Shown here: positions 16,524 through 25,850 of the stretch, in pieces | Layout of the letters: each line of letters starts with the position of its first letter | How positions within the stretch are numbered: position 1 is the stretch's first letter | Origin: Aquimarina sp. Aq78 | Lineage (GTDB): Bacteria; Bacteroidota; Bacteroidia; Flavobacteriales; Flavobacteriaceae | Length of the DNA: 64,000 bases | Assembly (NCBI RefSeq): GCF_900299525.1 | Contig: NZ_OMKA01000029.1 | Location: forward strand, 236,986-300,985 | Direction of reading: 5' to 3' | Translations under genes and position numbers: made by a program | The notes under the pieces: model-generated | The model's input: the letters and a program-made list of their open reading frames with translations, nothing else | Told to the model about the DNA's origin: nothing | Databases searched by the model: none

Positions 16524-17375
16524 CTATAAATCAAAAGTTATCGTTCCCTCTATTGAAGTAAGTACAACCTCGCGATCACAGGCCCCATCACCAAAATCAA
16601 TATTAAAATTAACTCCAAAATTACTAGAATAATCTTGCGCTCCTTGTACAGGGTATTTAAGAAAGCTTACCCCTTCAAAACATGCCGCCTTATATACTAT
16701 TGGAGATCCATCAACAGATTTTGATTTCACAAAGAAAGGTTCTTTTAAATTTTCTAATGAAGAAGATTCTTTCAAGGTAATAACCTCTTGCTCTGTAAAA
16801 CGGTTTTCAAAAGAAAAATTTCTATTCGTAGTATAATGATATGTTTTTCCATCGGGAGCTGTAATAACTCCATCTATTTCTACATCAAATACAGGAATAT
16901 CATTGGTGCTTTGTTCTTCATTTTTTTGAGCTACTCTATATCCATCAAAAATATACCCTCGTTCATATTGTACATTTTTAAACACTGCAGAATCCTTAAA
17001 TTTAGATGGTAAATCTTCGGCTACATAGTATTCTAGGCTACCTGTCCAATCATCAAATTGACATTGATCTCCTGCATCATTCAAAATCATTTTACTGTAA
17101 TGATCATATCCAGAAAAACCTGGGATAGGTTTTTCTGGATAAGGGATTAATAATTCAATAGAGAAACAAGTCCCTTTGCTGTTTTTGGATGATTTTTTAA
17201 GATCTAGAGAAGCTTGTTCTGAGATTTTTCCAAAATCATCCATAGCGAAGTTTACCGTTTTACTCAATTCAAATGTTTCTTTATTATTTTGTTCAGAAAC
17301 ACTATCATCAACATCATTTTTAGTACAACTCACTACTAGGCCAAAAATCAGGGCACAAATCAATAGTTTTTTCAT
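16524..17375 (-). CDS. Lipoprotein of unknown function (283 aa)
   Basis: It starts with a lipoprotein signal (LVVSC, Cys at about residue 17, followed by TKNDVDD). Beyond that I recognise no family. It is beta-rich and has several Cys in the mature part. Its end (NFNIDFGDGACDREVVL) resembles the end of the lipoprotein at 61401-62228 (GSLDYGNEECDNLAVF), and both have a conserved Cys-containing strand before it, so the two may be distant relatives. It is transcribed alone, converging on the fecR-like gene across a shared terminator. An outer-membrane or periplasmic location is expected. Confidence 0.75.
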   Translation of the reverse strand: MKKLLICALIFGLVVSCTKNDVDDSVSEQNNKETFELSKTVNFAMDDFGKISEQASLDLKKSSKNSKGTCFSIELLIPYPEKPIPGFSGYDHYSKMILNDAGDQCQFDDWTGSLEYYVAEDLPSKFKDSAVFKNVQYERGYIFDGYRVAQKNEEQSTNDIPVFDVEIDGVITAPDGKTYHYTTNRNFSFENRFTEQEVITLKESSSLENLKEPFFVKSKSVDGSPIVYKAACFEGVSFLKYPVQGAQDYSSNFGVNFNIDFGDGACDREVVLTSIEGTITFDL

Positions 17376-17667
17376 GGTTTTCTTTTTTTAAGTGAATATT
17401 ATCTTTGTTTTCTATTTATTAAACCTTAAAAAAATAAAAACGCTGCGTCGATACTTCATTATTTGTTAAACTAGCGTCAAATCATTGGATCAGACATTAG
17501 ATTTTGTATATATTGGCTGGGGAAACAATTACGGATCAAAATGAGAAAAACATTTTTTTAGCTATTCCCATTTTTCTTTTTTCTTGCGGAAAGTTTGCAA
17601 GAGAAACTCTCGAAAAAGGTATGTTAGCCATTGTTTCTGAACAACCCTACAAAGATTGAATAATTCG

Positions 17668-18129
17668 ATGACACCAAAAGAAAAATTAAACGCACTCGGA
17701 CTCCAATTACCAGAAATATCAACTCCAGGAGGATCTTACGTATCTGTAAATACAAGAGGAAATATTGCTTATGTAGCCATTCAATTCCCTATTCGCAATG
17801 GAGAGTATTTATATCAAGGTAGATTGGGAGACACCATAACTACAGATCAAGGATATGAAGCTATGAAATTATGTGCTCTTAATGTTCTTGCCCAAATAGA
17901 TGAGAAAATTGGCTTTGATGCTATTGAAGGGCTTAATCATATTGACGCTTATTTCCAGTCAAGTATTAACTGGGACGATTCTCCTATTGTGGTAAATGGT
18001 GCTTCAGACTTATTTATTGAAGTACTAGAACAAAAAGGTATACACACCAGAGCAATTTTTGGAGTGGATAAACTTCCCCGGAATTTTAGCGTGGGTCTAA
18101 CTACATCATTTACACTAAAAACCACTTAA
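17668..18129 (+). CDS. RidA/YjgF-family protein (YjgF_like1 type)
   Basis: The protein has 153 residues from the chosen ATG. It matches the longer YjgF-like branch (COG0251): KLNALGLQLPEISTPGGSYV, then YLYQGRLGD, EAMKLCALNVLAQID and HTRAIFGVDKLPRNFSV. The Arg in the last motif corresponds to the substrate carboxylate-binding Arg of RidA, which hydrolyses reactive enamine/imine intermediates from amino-acid metabolism. The activity of this branch is less well established. A TTG four codons upstream could also be used. It stands before map on the same strand, 115 bases away. Confidence 0.85.
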   Translation: MTPKEKLNALGLQLPEISTPGGSYVSVNTRGNIAYVAIQFPIRNGEYLYQGRLGDTITTDQGYEAMKLCALNVLAQIDEKIGFDAIEGLNHIDAYFQSSINWDDSPIVVNGASDLFIEVLEQKGIHTRAIFGVDKLPRNFSVGLTTSFTLKTT

Positions 18130-18208
18130 AAATACGCTAATCATTATCGTAAAAAAGTGAAATCTCAAAATAGAGTGGACTGTTAGGTAGAACAAGCATT
18201 ATTCTTTG

Positions 18209-18216
18209 TAAATTTG
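18209..18216 (+). promoter_or_regulatory. Possible -7 box of map
   Basis: TAAATTTG matches TAnnTTTG and lies 28 bases before the map start codon. No convincing -33 box is seen at the right distance. Confidence 0.4.
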
Positions 18217-18244
18217 CCTTCTTTTACCAAGGAATTGTTTACAT

Positions 18245-19063
18245 ATGATTATTACCAAAACACGTGAAGAAATAGAATTAATGCGCGAAAGTGCACTAAT
18301 CGTATCAAAGACATTAGGGATGTTAGCCCCCGAAGTTAAACCTGGGGTAACTACGCTACATTTGGATAAACTTGCAGAAGAATTTATTAGAGATCACGGT
18401 GCAATTCCTGGTTTTTTGGGATTGTATGATTTTCCAAACACCTTATGTATGAGTCCCAATGCTCAAGTAGTTCACGGGATTCCGAATAATACTCCCTTGG
18501 AAGAAGGTGATATTATATCTATTGATTGTGGTGCTATTAAAAATGATTTCTATGGAGATCATGCGTATACCTTTCCTGTAGGCGAAGTATCAGAAGAAGT
18601 AGAACGTTTACTTCGCGTTACTAAAGAATCTTTATACGTTGGGATTGCAGAGCTTAAAGTTGGAAAACGAGTAGGTGATGTTGGGTATGCTATCCAAAAA
18701 TTTACTGAAGAAGCGGGTTATGGTGTAGTTAGAGAATTAGTAGGTCATGGTTTAGGTCGAAAAATGCATGAAGATCCCGAAATGCCTAATTATGGTCGCC
18801 GTGGTAAAGGGAAAAAATTTATCGAAGGTATGGTGGTTGCTATTGAACCTATGACAAACATGGGAACACATCGTATCAAACAATTACAAGATGGATGGAC
18901 TATTCTTACTGCAGATGGAAAACCAAGTGCTCATTTTGAGCATGATGTAGCTATAATTGATGGAAAACCAGAAATCCTATCAACTTTTAAATATATTTAT
19001 CAGGCATTAGGTATCGAGTCTAATGAAGAAGATGCCTTTAGGCAAGAAGTGCTAACTGTATAG
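18245..19063 (+). CDS. map: Methionine aminopeptidase, type I
   Basis: The 272-residue protein removes the N-terminal Met from nascent proteins (EC 3.4.11.18). The metal-binding pattern is complete: His in QVVHGIPN, Asp in SIDCGAIKNDFYGDH (two Asp), His in GHGLGRKMHEDP, Glu in VAIEPMTNMG and Glu in SAHFEHDVAI. The length fits the type I group without the SH3-type N-terminal extension. In many bacteria map sits with ribosomal genes; here it is followed 46 bases later by a methyltransferase. Confidence 0.97.
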   Translation: MIITKTREEIELMRESALIVSKTLGMLAPEVKPGVTTLHLDKLAEEFIRDHGAIPGFLGLYDFPNTLCMSPNAQVVHGIPNNTPLEEGDIISIDCGAIKNDFYGDHAYTFPVGEVSEEVERLLRVTKESLYVGIAELKVGKRVGDVGYAIQKFTEEAGYGVVRELVGHGLGRKMHEDPEMPNYGRRGKGKKFIEGMVVAIEPMTNMGTHRIKQLQDGWTILTADGKPSAHFEHDVAIIDGKPEILSTFKYIYQALGIESNEEDAFRQEVLTV

Positions 19064-19109
19064 TATATATTTTTAGTACTCAAAAGCCTTCTTTATGTAG
19101 CTTTTCAAG

Positions 19110-19877
19110 ATGAAAAAACTATTTAAATTTATACTTAATACTATCCCCAGGCCGCTATTGATTCGATTGAGTTATATAGCACGCCCGATATTATCATTAT
19201 TTTTACGAGGAAACACATATACTGATCCAATTGATGGTAAGAGTTTTTCTCGTTTTTTGCCTTATGGATATGGTAAACAAAGAGACAACGTACTTTCTCC
19301 TTCGACTTTATCATTAGAACGACATCGGTTACTCTGGTTATTTCTAACTAATGAAACCGAATTTTTTACCACTCCCACCAAAGTATTACATTTTGCTCCT
19401 GAACAAGCATTTTATAAAAGGTTTAGAAATTTAAAACACCTTGATTATACGACTACTGATCTTAATTCTCCATTGGCAGATGTAAAAGCAGACATCTGCA
19501 ATTTACCTTTTACTGATAATGAATACGATATTATCTTTTGCAATCATGTTTTAGAACACATCCCAGATGACACTAAAGCTATACAAGAAATTTTCAGGGT
19601 ATTAAAACCAGGCGGAATGGCAATTCTACAAATTCCTCAGGACCTAAATAGAGATGTAACCTTTGAAGATAACAGCATTACAGATTCACAAGAACGAGCC
19701 AGGATATTTGGTCAATATGATCATGTAAGGGTCTATGGCCGGGATTATTTCGAAAAATTAAGATCTATTGGTTTTAAGGTCGATGAAGTAGACTACACCA
19801 ATATTTTATCAAAAGAATGTGTAACAAAATACTGCCTTGCCCCTGGTGAGATCCTTCCTGTTTGTTATAAGTCTTAA
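19110..19877 (+). CDS. Class I SAM-dependent methyltransferase
   Basis: The 255-residue protein has the Methyltransf_11 pattern in its second half: KVLHFAPEQAF (SAM loop region), YTTTDLNSPLADVKADICNL, then DIIFCNHVLEHIPDDTKAI and FRVLKPGGMAILQIPQD. The N-terminus (residues 1-90) is basic, with YTDPIDGKSFSRFLPYGYG. The substrate cannot be read from the sequence; a role in envelope or glycan modification is only a guess. It follows map in the same direction and ends 3 bases from the convergent apbE. Confidence 0.88.
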   Translation: MKKLFKFILNTIPRPLLIRLSYIARPILSLFLRGNTYTDPIDGKSFSRFLPYGYGKQRDNVLSPSTLSLERHRLLWLFLTNETEFFTTPTKVLHFAPEQAFYKRFRNLKHLDYTTTDLNSPLADVKADICNLPFTDNEYDIIFCNHVLEHIPDDTKAIQEIFRVLKPGGMAILQIPQDLNRDVTFEDNSITDSQERARIFGQYDHVRVYGRDYFEKLRSIGFKVDEVDYTNILSKECVTKYCLAPGEILPVCYKS

Positions 19878-19880
19878 TAC

Positions 19881-20876
19881 TTACTTTTCAGGAAAACCAT
19901 TTACAGATAGTGTTTTTAATTCCTTATCCTGATCTTCATAAATAAAGTATGCTTTGAGTTCACGATGTGTTTCTAAGAATTTTTTTGAGCCTTCTAATCC
20001 CATCGACATCAATGCAGTTGCATATGCATCTGCTTCCATACAGGTATTGGCAATAATAGAAACCGCTAGAAGGTTTGATTTTAGAGGATATCCTGTTTTG
20101 GTATTCAAAATATGAATATATCGCTCTCCGTTTTCATCAATTTTATACTTTCTATAACCTCCAGAAGTGGCCATAGCTTCATCATGTAATGAAATCACCT
20201 TACTATAGGATTGCGTATCATCAAAATTAGGGTCTTCTACTCCTATTTTCCATGGTTTCTGTTTAATTACATTACTTCCTTTACCTCTAATCTCTCCTCC
20301 TATCTCAACCAGGTAATTTTCAAATCCTTTGTTTTCAAAAAATTCAGCAAAAACATCTACCCCATATCCTTTTGCCAATGCATTAAAATCGATATACGTT
20401 TTAGGGTCATCTTTTACAATTTTATTTCCTACCAATGTTACTTTGTTCAAACCAACCGATAACAACAAGCTATCTATTTTAAGGCTATCTAAAGAGATAA
20501 TTTTTCCTTCTGGCCCAAAATCCCATGCATTTACCAAAATCCCAATAGTAGGATCAAAAGCACCATTGGTTTCTTTATATATTTTCTTAGAAGCAGTAAA
20601 TACTTTTACAAAGTATTTATCTATCGTTACTGTAGTATCACCAGAGTTAATTCTGGATATATCAGAATCCTTGATATAAGTAGACATTGATCTATTAATA
20701 ACATCAATCAAACTGTCATATTCTTTTTCAAAATCATACTCTTTATCATCTATAAACTGAACAGAAAAAGTGGTTCCAAAAGCTTTTCCATTAGTGTAGT
20801 TAAGGTGTAATTTAGTCCCCTTTTTACATGAGACAAACAACCCTATTACTATAACTATACCTATTTTTCGAATCAT
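19881..20876 (-). CDS. apbE: FAD:protein FMN transferase (lipoprotein)
   Basis: The 331-residue protein is a lipoprotein (GLFVSC, Cys at about residue 17). ApbE/Ftp (EC 2.7.1.180) attaches FMN by a phosphoester bond to a Thr in target proteins. Family motifs seen are GKAFGTTFSVQF, IDFNALAKGYGVD, VEIGGEIRGKG, SGGYRKYK, TGYPLKS and EADAYATALMSMG (Mg-binding Asp and Thr). Its obvious targets, NqrB and NqrC, are encoded at 29611-31595, each with a modifiable Thr motif. It is the second gene of a two-gene minus-strand unit, with a 4-base gap from the upstream gene. Confidence 0.96.
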   Translation of the reverse strand: MIRKIGIVIVIGLFVSCKKGTKLHLNYTNGKAFGTTFSVQFIDDKEYDFEKEYDSLIDVINRSMSTYIKDSDISRINSGDTTVTIDKYFVKVFTASKKIYKETNGAFDPTIGILVNAWDFGPEGKIISLDSLKIDSLLLSVGLNKVTLVGNKIVKDDPKTYIDFNALAKGYGVDVFAEFFENKGFENYLVEIGGEIRGKGSNVIKQKPWKIGVEDPNFDDTQSYSKVISLHDEAMATSGGYRKYKIDENGERYIHILNTKTGYPLKSNLLAVSIIANTCMEADAYATALMSMGLEGSKKFLETHRELKAYFIYEDQDKELKTLSVNGFPEK

Positions 20877-20880
20877 AATT

Positions 20881-21258
20881 TTAGTTCAAATGAGTTTCTA
20901 TTGTTTGTAATCCTGCATATTCTAAAACATATTCTTCGTTTAAAAGCAACGGCTTATTTGGGTTTTCAGAATTTTGCAAACCAACACCTGCATAGAATAC
21001 TTTTGCTTCTTGTTCTATAGCATGTTTTTTAAACGACTCCATCCAGATGACATCATAATTATGAGGGTTATCTGGATACGAAACTACTTTAACAAGTACG
21101 AAATATCTTTGATTAGATGTATCAACACACACAAACTGCGGATGTTTTCCCAGAGTGCTATTAATTGCAATAAATTCGAAACCTTTTTTTTCTAATTCTT
21201 CACCTACAATATTCATTGCAAGGTTATGTAATTCTTGTTTGGTAAGTATTCTGGCCAT
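20881..21258 (-). CDS. Small conserved protein linked to apbE/nqr
   Basis: The 125-residue soluble protein has no signal peptide. It is mixed alpha/beta with ARILTKQELHNLAMNIVGEELEKKGFEF, split by strand-like stretches (QRYFVLVKVVSYPDNPHNYD), and ends in EEYVLEYAGLQTIETHLN. I recall genes of this type sitting between nqrF and apbE in flavobacteria, sometimes mislabelled as NqrF subunits; it has no Fe-S or flavin motif. The fold may be restriction-endonuclease-like, but no catalytic motif is certain. It is cotranscribed with apbE. Confidence 0.75.
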   Translation of the reverse strand: MARILTKQELHNLAMNIVGEELEKKGFEFIAINSTLGKHPQFVCVDTSNQRYFVLVKVVSYPDNPHNYDVIWMESFKKHAIEQEAKVFYAGVGLQNSENPNKPLLLNEEYVLEYAGLQTIETHLN

Positions 21259-21487
21259 AGGATGACAAAGATATTATTTTGGAAACGTTATTCAGAATTA
21301 TGCTGTGAGTAAATTTATAGCCTTATAAAATATCATAAAACGTAGTTATTATTTTATGCATTCAGAGAAATTATTGTATGTTTAATGTGAGAATTTAGTA
21401 GTCCTGAAAAAGTCTATAAAATTATCTTTCTTAGTTTATTAAAATTCTTAACCCTTTTTAATGTAATAACCGTATTAAGCACACCCT

Positions 21488-21982
21488 ATGGAAAATAAAA
21501 TTACTTTGGCCGGATTAGATTTTGTAATTAATTTTTGTAACAAAATAAATGCTCAACCTATTCCCCTGGCAGAAATCCCACAACAATCTTTAGCTAATAT
21601 ATATGCCAATCCCAAAGGAGAAAGGCATTATATTGTTAATATTATTTCATTTCTACCCGTTAAACTTGATCATTTAGAAAACACCAGTAGTGGTTTGTTT
21701 TTAAATGAAGAAAAAACCATATTTTTTAACTATAATGGAGTTACAGATGTAAAAACCAGTATACATACCGAAAGTGGCTTAGTCGTTTCCAGAGATTTTA
21801 ATATTGTATATGATTCTACAGATCCTATTCCTTCAGAATTTGATATGTACCATATACAGATAGATTATAAAATTGTGTCGCTGAGAACACAGAGTGTAGA
21901 AGCTATTGTAGTACATGATAAAAATTTAGATCCCGAAACCGATAGAGGTACAGTGACTACCCCTGCAACGAGTAACCAATAA
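21488..21982 (+). CDS. Small protein of unknown function coupled to a histidine kinase
   Basis: The 164-residue protein has no signal peptide or membrane segment. It has a beta-rich pattern with GLDFVINFCNKINAQPIPLAEIPQQ at the start and a Thr-rich tail (PETDRGTVTTPATSNQ). I do not recognise a family. Its stop is separated by a single base from the ATG of the histidine kinase gene, so translation of the two is probably coupled. It could be a sensor partner or a substrate of the signalling pair, but there is no direct evidence. Confidence 0.65.
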   Translation: MENKITLAGLDFVINFCNKINAQPIPLAEIPQQSLANIYANPKGERHYIVNIISFLPVKLDHLENTSSGLFLNEEKTIFFNYNGVTDVKTSIHTESGLVVSRDFNIVYDSTDPIPSEFDMYHIQIDYKIVSLRTQSVEAIVVHDKNLDPETDRGTVTTPATSNQ

Positions 21983-21983
21983 A

Positions 21984-23711
21984 ATGTATAAAGCGATTAT
22001 CATATCGTGTGCACTTCTGGGTGGCACTTATATATATGGTCAGTCTCAAAAAACCACCAAACTCAATTTATTTTATAAGCATCTGGATGGTTATTGTAAA
22101 GAAAAGGTTGTGGTTACTGATTTTTGTAGCGCTATTGGTTTTTATCGAAATCTTCAACTAGATTCTTGTTATGTATATGCAGGCAAGGCTTTAGAGGTGA
22201 CCAAAAAACAAGAAGAACTGGACATCTTGTATTATATACAGGGAGTTAGTGCTATTAACAAGAAACTTTTTGTAAAATCCCTCCAAAACATGAACAGTAT
22301 TTCTGAAAACTTTAAATTCTTAGGACTAAAAGATCATAAACTTGGAGAAATACACTTGGTTTTAGAAAATTATGATCAATCAATACACTATTATACAAAA
22401 TGGCTGAATCAGGATATGCGAACTAAAGATGAAGTTTTTTTGAAAACAGCATATCACAACATGGGCGTTTCCCATTTACATAAAAAAGATTATGTAAATA
22501 CAAAGCATTACTTTTCTAAAGAGTTAGCCTTAATCAAAAAGGAAGATACTGCTCTTATTATTCGAGCCAAAATGGAATTTGCCAACGCCTATTATAGCCA
22601 GTATAAAGATGAAGAAGCGATCGCTTTATTCAAAGAAGCCTACCAATTAGCTGCACTATTTCATGATGTCAAACTCAAACAAAACGCTGCCAAAAACATG
22701 GCGGTGGTAGAAAAAAACAGAAAACGGTATCAAGAAAGTGTCGCTTACTATATAGAATATGGGAAGTGGAAAGATTCTATCTGGAACAGAGATAGAATCT
22801 GGGAGCTTACCGAAAAAGACAAACAACTTGCCATTGCACAAAAGGAGCAAGAAATACGGTTACAGGATGAAAAAATAAAGCAGCAAAAAACACAACGTAA
22901 CGGTCTAATTATAGGCAGTTCGCTCTTACTCTTGTTTATTGGTGTTCTGGGCTATTTTTATAAATTGTTAATTGGTAAAAAGAAATTGATTACAGAACAG
23001 AAAGAACAACTAGATATCGCAAACACAACCAAAGATTATCTGTTTTCTGTAGTCTCGCATGATTTACGATCTCCTGTTAATGCATTGAAACGACAGCATG
23101 AAAAATTGCTGGATTACATAACAGAAAAAGATTTGTTGGGAATCAAAAAAACTACGGATACTGCAATTACCCTAACAAAATCTACCAGTCATTTATTAAA
23201 CAATGTACTGCACTGGTCGTTAGAGCAAAGTGAACAATTATTTTTTGAACCCGAAACATATCCTTTAAAACCCATTCTTGAACATGTTATAAGTGATTAT
23301 GAGTATTTGGCAACAACCAAAGACATTGTACTCCAAACCTTATTAGATGCATCTATTTTGGTTACGGTTGACAAGGAATCTTTAAAAATTGTCATTCGTA
23401 ATATTCTTGACAATGCTATTAAATACACCAAAAACGAAGGAAAGATCACGATATCATCTGGTGATCACACTGCGAACGAATGTTTTATTGAGATTAAAGA
23501 TACTGGGGCAGGTATTCCTCCAGAGATTTTAGCCAAAATCAACTCATTACATGATATTACCACTGATAAAATTGATCGGTCTAAAGGAGTAGGTCTTGGG
23601 TTATTATTATGTCATACACTCGTTAAAAAAAATAATGGGCAAATACTATTTGATAGCGAGTCTGGTAAAGGAACAAGGATCAAAATTGTATTACCAAAAG
23701 GAATTGATTAG
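21984..23711 (+). CDS. TPR-sensor histidine kinase
   Basis: The 575-residue protein has a signal-like N-terminus (YKAIIISCALLGGTYIYG). A periplasmic region of TPR-like helical repeats (about 60-270) follows, then a charged helix, one membrane segment at about 306-326 (IIGSSLLLLFIGVLGYFY) and a cytoplasmic kinase. The H box is SVVSHDLRSPVN with His359; the N box is RNILDNAIKYTKNEG; the G boxes are KDTGAGIP and GVGLGLLLCH. The TPR region presumably senses a protein or peptide. The next gene encodes a LytTR response regulator, its likely partner. The pair lies between apbE and nqr. Confidence 0.92.
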   Translation: MYKAIIISCALLGGTYIYGQSQKTTKLNLFYKHLDGYCKEKVVVTDFCSAIGFYRNLQLDSCYVYAGKALEVTKKQEELDILYYIQGVSAINKKLFVKSLQNMNSISENFKFLGLKDHKLGEIHLVLENYDQSIHYYTKWLNQDMRTKDEVFLKTAYHNMGVSHLHKKDYVNTKHYFSKELALIKKEDTALIIRAKMEFANAYYSQYKDEEAIALFKEAYQLAALFHDVKLKQNAAKNMAVVEKNRKRYQESVAYYIEYGKWKDSIWNRDRIWELTEKDKQLAIAQKEQEIRLQDEKIKQQKTQRNGLIIGSSLLLLFIGVLGYFYKLLIGKKKLITEQKEQLDIANTTKDYLFSVVSHDLRSPVNALKRQHEKLLDYITEKDLLGIKKTTDTAITLTKSTSHLLNNVLHWSLEQSEQLFFEPETYPLKPILEHVISDYEYLATTKDIVLQTLLDASILVTVDKESLKIVIRNILDNAIKYTKNEGKITISSGDHTANECFIEIKDTGAGIPPEILAKINSLHDITTDKIDRSKGVGLGLLLCHTLVKKNNGQILFDSESGKGTRIKIVLPKGID

Positions 23712-23781
23712 TTATAAAAGCCTGTAATAGGTACTTAATGCACCAAAACCATTACCGATGTGGTTTGTGAAATGTATATAG

Positions 23782-24525
23782 ATGAAAACATTAAGATTAT
23801 TAGTATTAGAAGACGAAGACGAAGAAGCTAAAGAGATTTCAGAATTTTTAAACAATAATAATTTTGAAGTGACGAGAGCCTCAACCATACAGGATGCTGA
23901 AAGAAAAATACAGGATCATTTTTTTGATATGATCATTTTGGATATTATGATAGACGGGAAACCAGATGGTATTGTTTTGGCACAACAGATTAATGAGCAA
24001 CAACTTAACATTCCTTTTTTATTTTTGACCAGTACGCAGAGTAAACATTTTTTTGACCTGGCTAAACTCACACAACCAGCAACCTATTTACTTAAACCAT
24101 ATAACACATTAGAGCTTTTATTTTCTATAGAGCTTGCTATCGAAAAGCACTATAAACAATCTAATACCTTAAGTTTTAACTCAGAAAATGCAGTACTGAG
24201 CCCTACTTATATTTTTGTAAAAAAGAATAAAAGTGTTATGAAATTAGCTATAGAATCTATTCATTATATTGAGGTAAAAGAAAAATATTGTAATCTGATA
24301 AGTGAAGAAGGTAATTTTTTGATTAAGCTATCCTTAATAAAAGTAAAAGAGTTATTATCAAATCCAAACTTTACACAAGTGCATCGTAATTTTTTGGTCA
24401 ATATTAAAAAAATTAAAGAAATCTACTTTGAAGACAATCTTATCATATTGATGGACGATGCCAAAATTCCATTTAGCGAACGTTATAAAGCTTTATTTAT
24501 AAAGGATAACGATATATTAAACTAA
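23782..24525 (+). CDS. LytTR-type response regulator
   Basis: The 247-residue protein has an N-terminal receiver domain (about 1-120) with acidic DEDEEAKE, the phospho-acceptor Asp54 in MIILDIMIDG, Thr in FLTSTQS and Lys in LLKPYNT. The C-terminal LytTR DNA-binding domain (about 150-245) has IHYIEVKEKYCNLIS, LSLIKVKELL and FTQVHRNFLVNIKKI. LytTR proteins bind direct repeats upstream of their targets. The gene follows the histidine kinase by 70 bases in the same direction. Its target genes cannot be identified here. Confidence 0.95.
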   Translation: MKTLRLLVLEDEDEEAKEISEFLNNNNFEVTRASTIQDAERKIQDHFFDMIILDIMIDGKPDGIVLAQQINEQQLNIPFLFLTSTQSKHFFDLAKLTQPATYLLKPYNTLELLFSIELAIEKHYKQSNTLSFNSENAVLSPTYIFVKKNKSVMKLAIESIHYIEVKEKYCNLISEEGNFLIKLSLIKVKELLSNPNFTQVHRNFLVNIKKIKEIYFEDNLIILMDDAKIPFSERYKALFIKDNDILN

Positions 24526-24947
24526 ATGAATTGTATTACAGGGTATATATCCATTAGCACCAAAAAACAAAGAATTTATGCTTTTCTTAAATATGGCTGC
24601 TCCTGCCATAACGGAAAACCCCCATTTCACCATCAGCAGAAGCAGCATATTTTCTATAAAAACTAAATGTATGAACGTTTTATTTTATTTAACTAAATAC
24701 AAATTCTATAAATGTTTTTAATCGTAAAAAACCAATCTTTATAATTCGTTTTCAAATTACTATTTCCTTCTTCGTGCTCTTTTAATTGGTTATCCAATCT
24801 AGCTTCATTATCATTTCCATTATAAAATTAATCAGAAATACGCCATCTCATGAAAACAATGCCATAAGCGTTAAAAACTAAAGCATAAGTGTATCTAAAT
24901 TGGGTATAACTTATAAGAAATGATCTAATAAAAATGGGAACAACTAT
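24526..24947. other. 422-base region without a recognisable gene
   Basis: No credible coding frame was found on either strand. An imperfect inverted repeat with ATGGCTGCT on the left and AGCAGCAT on the right lies around 24593-24651. It has no T run, so it is a poor terminator. Confidence 0.5.
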
Positions 24948-25826
24948 TTACTTAAATCTAATAAACTGCGCTTTATCAAAATAATAACTAGGTGTGTATA
25001 CAGGTTGATTTTCATCAAATCTATACCATGGTGAGATCGTAGTATCTTCAAAATTTTTAAGTAAGCACACATTCTGCGCCGGTGTATTTCCTTGAGCCAG
25101 AAGATACATCTTATTTCCTTTTTCGTTTACAATTTCATCTACAACAATCTCGATATGACCGGGGGAACCAGGTTTTACCAGCATATCACCAATTCGTATA
25201 TCTTTAACAGATATCTTTTTTAGCTCATTATGCATCGATAATGTTCCTGCATAGGTATAGATCAGGTTTAAGTATTTATAAAAATTAGCTTTAGAATAAT
25301 TGGGTGATGCCGTTTTATGAAATGTTACTTTATTGCCTTTTATTTTTGGGCGATATCCTTGTGCATATTTACTCCATGAGCAATAATGACCCGAGGTAAA
25401 ATTAAACCCAATTTCGTCTTTTCTGTTTTGCTCCCACAAATACTCTGATCGAATTCTCATCAATGCATCTGCACATTGTTGCAATCCATTTGATGGAACC
25501 GGAACTTCCAGAATTGCTTCGTGCCAATTCTGAGCAAAATATTCGCTGTCATCATAATTTATGATCTTACTTCCATAAGGTTTTAGCGGATAATGACGCA
25601 AGTATCTCTGAAATGAACCTTGTGCATATTCAACCCTCTTATACCCTTCTGGAATCATAACTCGAGTTGAGATAGAATCTCCCTCCTTATTAACGTGATC
25701 AGGTGTTTTAATTACACTTGTTACAGCACCTTTTATGTGATTAGTTACCATTTTACCTTTTGAAGTATTTCTCAATATCAAAAACAAAATGATTACTATA
25801 ATTAGGGATACTATATATTTCTTCAT
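24948..25826 (-). CDS. DUF4846 domain protein
   Basis: The protein has 292 residues from the chosen ATG, which gives a short basic start and a membrane/signal segment (YIVSLIIVIILFLILRN). The frame could be extended upstream by 40 codons, but these are encoded by the neighbouring palindromic repeat and do not look like protein. The DUF4846 pattern is seen in QRYLRHYPLKPYGSKI, HEAILEVPVP, LQQCADALMRIRSEYLW, SGHYCSWSKYAQGYRP and GDMLVKPGSPGHIEIVVDE; the last, with its Gly-His, recalls NlpC/P60-like or chaperone-type folds. The function is unknown; the location is periplasmic or surface. Confidence 0.85.
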   Translation of the reverse strand: MKKYIVSLIIVIILFLILRNTSKGKMVTNHIKGAVTSVIKTPDHVNKEGDSISTRVMIPEGYKRVEYAQGSFQRYLRHYPLKPYGSKIINYDDSEYFAQNWHEAILEVPVPSNGLQQCADALMRIRSEYLWEQNRKDEIGFNFTSGHYCSWSKYAQGYRPKIKGNKVTFHKTASPNYSKANFYKYLNLIYTYAGTLSMHNELKKISVKDIRIGDMLVKPGSPGHIEIVVDEIVNEKGNKMYLLAQGNTPAQNVCLLKNFEDTTISPWYRFDENQPVYTPSYYFDKAQFIRFK

Positions 25827-25850
25827 AACATCATGATTAGTACTAATTCT

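Noticed and set aside
17519..17659. Short frame before the RidA relative containing FLFSCGKFA
   Set aside because: It has no good start, stops after about 50 codons and matches nothing known. It could be a gene remnant, but the evidence is too thin.
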